Assembly: GCF_034932065.1 (NCBI RefSeq)
Contig: NZ_JAYGHP010000010.1
Coordinates: 1-64,000, forward strand
Length of the DNA stretch: 64,000 nt
Origin: Crocosphaera sp. UHCC 0190
GTDB lineage: Bacteria > Cyanobacteriota > Cyanobacteriia > Cyanobacteriales > Microcystaceae
Reading direction: 5' to 3'
The notes under the pieces were generated by a model. The model made no database searches. It saw only the letters and a program-made list of their open reading frames with translations, and had not been told where the DNA came from. Shown piece by piece: positions 60,174 to 64,000 of this stretch. A program made the position numbers and the translations under genes. Numbering within the stretch: position 1 is the first letter of the stretch; every line of letters begins with the position of its first letter.

Positions 60174-61880
60174 ATGATTTATTTTTTATTAATTTGGGTA
60201 TTCTTGGGTTTTAGTAGTTATCTCCTAGGTATATTGATCCTACAAATCTGTTTTTCCCAAGGATTAAAGCGTATTGGAGATCGAGTCATTATAGCGGTCT
60301 GGTTAGGAGTCATTTTTCTGGCGAATCTCTTTCTAGCCACAGCCCTAATCATGCCCCTATCCTTTCCCACAGGAATGATCATCATTCTTAGTTGCAGCTT
60401 TTTGTGTCTTCTCTCACCCACTGTGCGCCAAGAAATCATAACTTTAAAGTCAAGACTCTCCTTAAATTTTCTCTTACCAATCTTAACCCTGACTTGGGGA
60501 GTTGCCTTGTTGACCACAACACAAGTCACTTGGTCAGAATCAGGTGCCTATCATTATTCAGCGATGCGCTGGTTATCCGAGTTTGGCGTTGTTCCGGGAC
60601 TTGTTTTAATTTTAAAAAATTTAGGGATCACTTCATCTTGGTTTGCTTTTATTGCACCCTTTAATGGAAGTATTGTAGCATTTCGGGCGGGTGCTGTAGC
60701 AAACAGTTTTCTGTTTTTAGTAATGCTAGGTCATCTATATTTGAGTTTCTGGCGAGGCATCAGAAGAAAAGCTCATTTGTGTGATGGGTTTGCCATTAGC
60801 TTTAATTCTCTACTGTTACTGTATCTCGCTTCATCTCAAGAAATGCAATCCATCCTGGTTTCTCTATCACCAGACTGGCCCATTGCTTTATCCATTGGAA
60901 TGACAGCATGGGCAATATTGCTAACAAGAGATTCCTCCGTGATTGTCATTAAACCTTCAATTCTCAAGCAACAACTATCTTTTCTTCCCTTGTTATTAGG
61001 GGTTGGTGCCGTAACTATTAAGTTATCAGCATTACCTTTGTTATTTATCACAGGAATTTTCTATGGATGGTACGAAAGAAAATCTATGGGGCGACTAATA
61101 GAAGGGATTCTGGTTGTTGTTATATTATTGCTTCCTATGATTTTAGTCGGTTTGTGGACATCCGGCTGTCCCCTTTATCCTTCTTCTTTATTATGTCTTG
61201 ATGTTCCTTGGTCACAATCTCTAGAAGAGACTCAAAATTTTGCCGCAGAAACTAGTAATTTAGAGAATTGGTTTGGACAACCATCTGCAGGGGAAAATCC
61301 CGTGTTATGGTTGATAACTCAATGGATAACTGCCCGTTTACTTAATCTAGTAATGATGATTCTTGCTGTCCTTAGTTTGGGTTGTTTGATTTGTTTGTCG
61401 AAGATGTTATGGAAACCCTCTTTGAAAGGGGGAATTTGGGTATCTGGTTTAGGGGTATTAGGTATAATGTTTATTTTCCTTCAAGGTCCTTTAATTCGTT
61501 TTGGTTTAGGCTATTTATTAATATTGCCAGCTTTATTATTAGCTATATTTTTAAAAAGACAATTTATTCTAAAAAATGATAAGCTAATCAAGTTAAGCAA
61601 GTCTAAGAAAAAGTGGAAATTTTTGGGGATTTTGGGGATATTTCTGGGTAGTATGATGATCATCGGATTAAACAAACCTAATTTTTTACTACCTTCACCT
61701 TTTCCTAATCAAGCTTTAATTAAAAAACAAGTCAATGATGTAATTTATTTTAAACCCTTAGATGGGGGTTGTTGGGCTTCTGTACTACCTTGTCGCCGAT
61801 CAAGATCCCCTATCAAACTTAGGAAACCTGCTCTTGGGATCAAAGGAGGTTTTGTCAATACTCAACAGACATCCCCATAA
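60174..61880 (+). CDS. polytopic membrane protein, LIC_10190-like
   Basis: A 568-residue protein with about twelve hydrophobic helices from residue 3 onward. The luminal motif VTWSESGAYHYSAMRWLSEF, the PFNGSIVAFRAGAVANS region and the SGCPLYPSS stretch are those of a bacterial membrane family I recall as LIC_10190, thought to be GT-C-like. The C-terminal LDGGCWASVLPC also fits it, so the frame is intact to the stop. It may transfer a sugar from a lipid carrier in the periplasm, by analogy only. A polypyrimidine-rich leader (60055-60100) precedes it. Confidence 0.72.
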   Translation: MIYFLLIWVFLGFSSYLLGILILQICFSQGLKRIGDRVIIAVWLGVIFLANLFLATALIMPLSFPTGMIIILSCSFLCLLSPTVRQEIITLKSRLSLNFLLPILTLTWGVALLTTTQVTWSESGAYHYSAMRWLSEFGVVPGLVLILKNLGITSSWFAFIAPFNGSIVAFRAGAVANSFLFLVMLGHLYLSFWRGIRRKAHLCDGFAISFNSLLLLYLASSQEMQSILVSLSPDWPIALSIGMTAWAILLTRDSSVIVIKPSILKQQLSFLPLLLGVGAVTIKLSALPLLFITGIFYGWYERKSMGRLIEGILVVVILLLPMILVGLWTSGCPLYPSSLLCLDVPWSQSLEETQNFAAETSNLENWFGQPSAGENPVLWLITQWITARLLNLVMMILAVLSLGCLICLSKMLWKPSLKGGIWVSGLGVLGIMFIFLQGPLIRFGLGYLLILPALLLAIFLKRQFILKNDKLIKLSKSKKKWKFLGILGIFLGSMMIIGLNKPNFLLPSPFPNQALIKKQVNDVIYFKPLDGGCWASVLPCRRSRSPIKLRKPALGIKGGFVNTQQTSP

Positions 61881-62004
61881 TACTAAAACACAGATTGTAA
61901 TGGAAGTTTGGGAATCGGTCTTAAAAGTAAGCACAAACTCAGTTTTGAGCAAGTGTCTAGGGTCTGCTTGAGACAGCCAGTAAGGATTAACGTCCTTCGA
62001 GAAT

Positions 62005-62040
62005 CCCCCGTTAAGCTCCTCTCGTCGCTGTAACGGTGGG
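62005..62040. other. hairpin resembling an IS200/IS605 right end
   Basis: CCCCCGTTA and TAACGGTGGG pair around a loop, with GAAT before and AGTCGTCAAT after. Cyanobacterial IS605-type ends commonly read GAATCCCC-stem-GGGGAGT...TCAA, which this resembles. The upstream frame (about 61965-62031) ends RQPVRINVLRESPVKLLSSL, which might be a decayed transposase tail. Nothing else of interest is seen in 61881-62060. Confidence 0.35.
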
Positions 62041-62060
62041 AGTCGTCAATATTTAGCTGA

Positions 62061-62309
62061 TTAAGTAGGAACAGCTTCACCAGGGCGTAATTTAATCCAT
62101 TTACCCCTTTCCTCTAAAAAGCTTTCACAACCAACCACATCCCACTCCATTTCGATATAATCATCTTTTGGGCGAATATTCACATTGATGGTGGGTTCTG
62201 TTGGTTCAAAGGTGGGACTATTGGTTAAATGGGGTTGTTGGTGCTGTTCTTCAACTGCATTGTAAGTTGTACAACGATCAACGTAGTGGCAATTGATACA
62301 AATACACAT
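62061..62309 (-). CDS. ycf34: Ycf34 family protein
   Basis: An 82-residue protein found in cyanobacteria and some plastids. MCICINCHYVDRCTTYNAVE carries four cysteines that bind an Fe-S cluster, as reported for Synechocystis Ycf34, and the end EWDVVGCESFLEERGKWIKL then RPGEAVP is the family signature. It is thought to affect photosynthetic electron transport. Confidence 0.95.
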   Translation of the reverse strand: MCICINCHYVDRCTTYNAVEEQHQQPHLTNSPTFEPTEPTINVNIRPKDDYIEMEWDVVGCESFLEERGKWIKLRPGEAVPT

Positions 62310-62398
62310 ACGTTTGTCCTCAATCCATCTTTATACTTTTTAATCTAACTCAAGTTAAGAAATTTTGCCCATATTTTATGGTTTATTTTTCATTGTAG

Positions 62399-63667
62399 AT
62401 GACTGAACAAAATCCCATTTTCAATTTATCAGTACAGACTTTACCTTTTTGTTTAGATTTATTACCCTCAGCAGCTTGTTTAGTCGGGGGTGCGGTACGA
62501 GATGCTTTGCTTAACTGTCAACGAGATTATTTAGATTTAGACTTTGTTTTACCCCAGTCAGCTATAGAAACTGCTCGAAAAATCGCCAACCACTACCATG
62601 CAGGTTTTGTGGTTTTAGATGCTACCAGAAATATTGCCAGAGTAGTTTTTAAAGAGGGAACCGTTGATTTTGCTCAACAAGAAGGAGAAAGTGTAGAAAA
62701 GGATTTACAGCGACGAGATTTTACTATTAATGCGATCGCCTACAATTTCCATCAACAAAAATTGCTAGATCCCTTAGAAGGATTAAAGGATTTACAGAGC
62801 AAAACCTTAAGAATGATCTCACGAAAAAATCTCCAAGATGATCCCTTAAGATTATTAAGAGCTTATCGACAAGCTGCCCAATTAAATTTTACCATTGAAC
62901 CCAAAACCAGGGAAACAATTCGAGATTTAGGGAGTTTAATTAATCATGTAGCTGCTGAGCGAGTTCAAGCTGAATTAAATTATTTATTGCTCAACCCAAG
63001 AGGGAGTTATTGGTTAACTGAGATTGGCAAAGATGGCTTATTAAAATATTGGTTCTCAATGATAAATGAAGATAATTATGAGCGATTAGAAAAAATCGAT
63101 CAAACAATTAAATTCTTAGAGAGTCATTTGCAAGCAGAAGAATTTAAGAACTTTTTAGATTTAAAAACTCAATCAAATATTTATGGTAGTCCCATTATTC
63201 AACGGGCAAAATTGGCGAGTTTAGTCTCTCATTTTCCTGAGCAAGCAGAAGCAGAATTACTCAATTTAAAATATTCTCGAAATGACATAAAAACTGTTGT
63301 CAATGTTGTTAAATTATTACCTTGGTTAAAGACAAATCAAGGAGAAATTGCTCTGAGACAACTCTACTTTTTCTTTTTAGAAATTGGGGATAGTTTTTCA
63401 GTTTTAGCTGTTTTAGCAATGGCTTTAAATCTCAATATTGATAATCTTTTGGGTTTAATTAAGCGTTATCTAGATCCACAAGATCAAGTTGCTCATCCTT
63501 CACCATTAGTCACCGGACATGATTTAATTAAACACTTAAATATGAAACCCAGTCCCCAACTAGGCAAGCTATTAACTGAAATTTCAATTGCTCGAATTGA
63601 AGGAAAAATATCAACCGTAAAAGAAGCGTTAGAATTTGCTAAAATCCATCATAATTTTCAAAATTAG
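62399..63667 (+). CDS. CCA tRNA nucleotidyltransferase
   Basis: A 422-residue class II nucleotidyltransferase that completes or repairs tRNA 3' ends. The head domain has CLVGGAVRDALL and the metal-binding DLDFVLP; RRDFTINAIAYNF and DPLRLLRAYRQAAQLNFTIE define the neck. Whether it adds CCA alone or only C or A cannot be read from the sequence, as cyanobacteria may have separate enzymes. It ends by a four-base overlap with the convergent kinase. Confidence 0.92.
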   Translation: MTEQNPIFNLSVQTLPFCLDLLPSAACLVGGAVRDALLNCQRDYLDLDFVLPQSAIETARKIANHYHAGFVVLDATRNIARVVFKEGTVDFAQQEGESVEKDLQRRDFTINAIAYNFHQQKLLDPLEGLKDLQSKTLRMISRKNLQDDPLRLLRAYRQAAQLNFTIEPKTRETIRDLGSLINHVAAERVQAELNYLLLNPRGSYWLTEIGKDGLLKYWFSMINEDNYERLEKIDQTIKFLESHLQAEEFKNFLDLKTQSNIYGSPIIQRAKLASLVSHFPEQAEAELLNLKYSRNDIKTVVNVVKLLPWLKTNQGEIALRQLYFFFLEIGDSFSVLAVLAMALNLNIDNLLGLIKRYLDPQDQVAHPSPLVTGHDLIKHLNMKPSPQLGKLLTEISIARIEGKISTVKEALEFAKIHHNFQN

Positions 63668-64000
63668 TAAGATTTTTTTATCTCAAGTATTGGAATAATT
63701 ACCTCAAAATAAGAACCTATTCCTATCTGACTTTCAACGGTAATTTTACCCCGATGATAATGAGCGATCGACTGAGCAATAGATAAACCTAAACCCGTCC
63801 CTCCACTGCGATGACGAACTTTATCTGCTCGCCAAAAACGATCAAAAATATGGGGTAAATCTTTTGAGTGAATACCAATTCCCGTGTCTTTTACAGACAC
63901 TTTAGCCCAACGATTATTTTGTAAAAGACGAATCATCACAAACCCTTCAGCCGGGGTATAATTAAGGGCATTATAAATAAGATTAGAAAAGAGACGTTTC
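63664..64000 (-). CDS. sensor histidine kinase, C-terminal part (cut by window)
   Basis: The reading frame is open to the window edge, so the N-terminal part is missing. Visible are the N-box NLIYNALNYTP, the G1 box VKDTGIGIH, the F box IFDRFWRADKV and the G2 box GGTGLGLSIAQSI, all intact. This is a HATPase_c domain of a two-component kinase (OmpR-type pairing is common for such sequences). The annotation cannot go further without the upstream DNA. Confidence 0.9.
   Translation of the reverse strand, partial: KRLFSNLIYNALNYTPAEGFVMIRLLQNNRWAKVSVKDTGIGIHSKDLPHIFDRFWRADKVRHRSGGTGLGLSIAQSIAHYHRGKITVESQIGIGSYFEVIIPILEIKKSY

Noticed and set aside
61762-61971. frameshifted continuation of the LIC_10190-like protein
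   Set aside because: The original frame ends with CWASVLPC and GIKGGFV, which fit the family, so the gene is intact and the overlapping frame is chance.

Overview
The window looks like chromosomal DNA from a unicellular, probably diazotroph-related cyanobacterium of the Cyanothece/Crocosphaera/Rippkaea type. The evidence is the cyanobacterial gene set (NtcA, Ycf34, DUF3084, DUF1997, DUF4278, a class II FBPase/SBPase GlpX, a Mo-dependent nitrogenase C-terminus domain protein, an SLH-type iron porin), the many GCGATCGC (HIP1) octamers, the AT-rich composition and the abundance of short GTAGGGG...CCCCTAC palindromes between genes. Species assignment is inference. No tRNA, rRNA or CRISPR array was recognised.

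Layout. 1-412: four and a part copies of a 95-bp tandem repeat. 436-5.4 kb: a methyltransferase, fabI, the nitrogen regulator ntcA, a DUF3084/YqgF-like pair and two tiny membrane proteins. 5.4-10.3 kb (minus): a dienelactone hydrolase, two dynamin-like GTPases (one a clear orthologue of the structurally solved Nostoc BDLP) and a small membrane protein. 10.4-19 kb: housekeeping and conserved cyanobacterial genes (NmrA-like, DUF1997, UvrD-like helicase, hemF, cobU) and a glycosyltransferase/acetyltransferase pair. 19.1-21.7 kb: a repeat protein and three TerD paralogues. 21.9-26.3 kb: methyltransferase, glyoxalase-like protein, and an enolase-superfamily epimerase next to a DUF1611 protein, separated by back-to-back remnants of an antitoxin and a Uma2 gene. 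26.4-29 kb: hemA and glpX (minus).

29.3-29.75 kb is the most striking segment: a perfect NtcA box (GTA-N8-TAC) followed by a glutamine riboswitch (glnA RNA motif) in front of a small DUF4278-repeat protein whose C-terminus resembles the glutamine synthetase inactivating factors IF7/IF17. This is the regulatory logic known for gifB, so I propose the gene as a gifB-type factor. It is followed by a NifX-like protein and a 118-bp MITE-like element with perfect 12-bp inverted ends.

30.4-35.9 kb (minus): an iron-acquisition block reading FutA-type Fe(III)-binding protein, SLH porin, FeoA, Tat-exported multicopper oxidase, lipoprotein. 36-46.1 kb: comF, an L,D-transpeptidase, a TerB/Mo-nitrogenase-C protein, an orphan antitoxin, obg, a receptor with a degenerate nucleotide-cyclase domain, glyQ, a J-domain protein, DedA and an AI-2E family permease whose 3' end runs into an IS605 tnpB remnant.

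46.6-61.9 kb (plus): a 15-kb surface-glycan cluster with galE, one GT4, five GT2 enzymes, two methyltransferases, an ABC exporter, a UDP-galactopyranose-mutase-like flavoprotein and a polytopic membrane protein. An 11-bp tandem repeat precedes its second half. 62-64 kb: a possible IS605 right-end relic, ycf34, a CCA-adding enzyme and a histidine kinase cut by the window edge.
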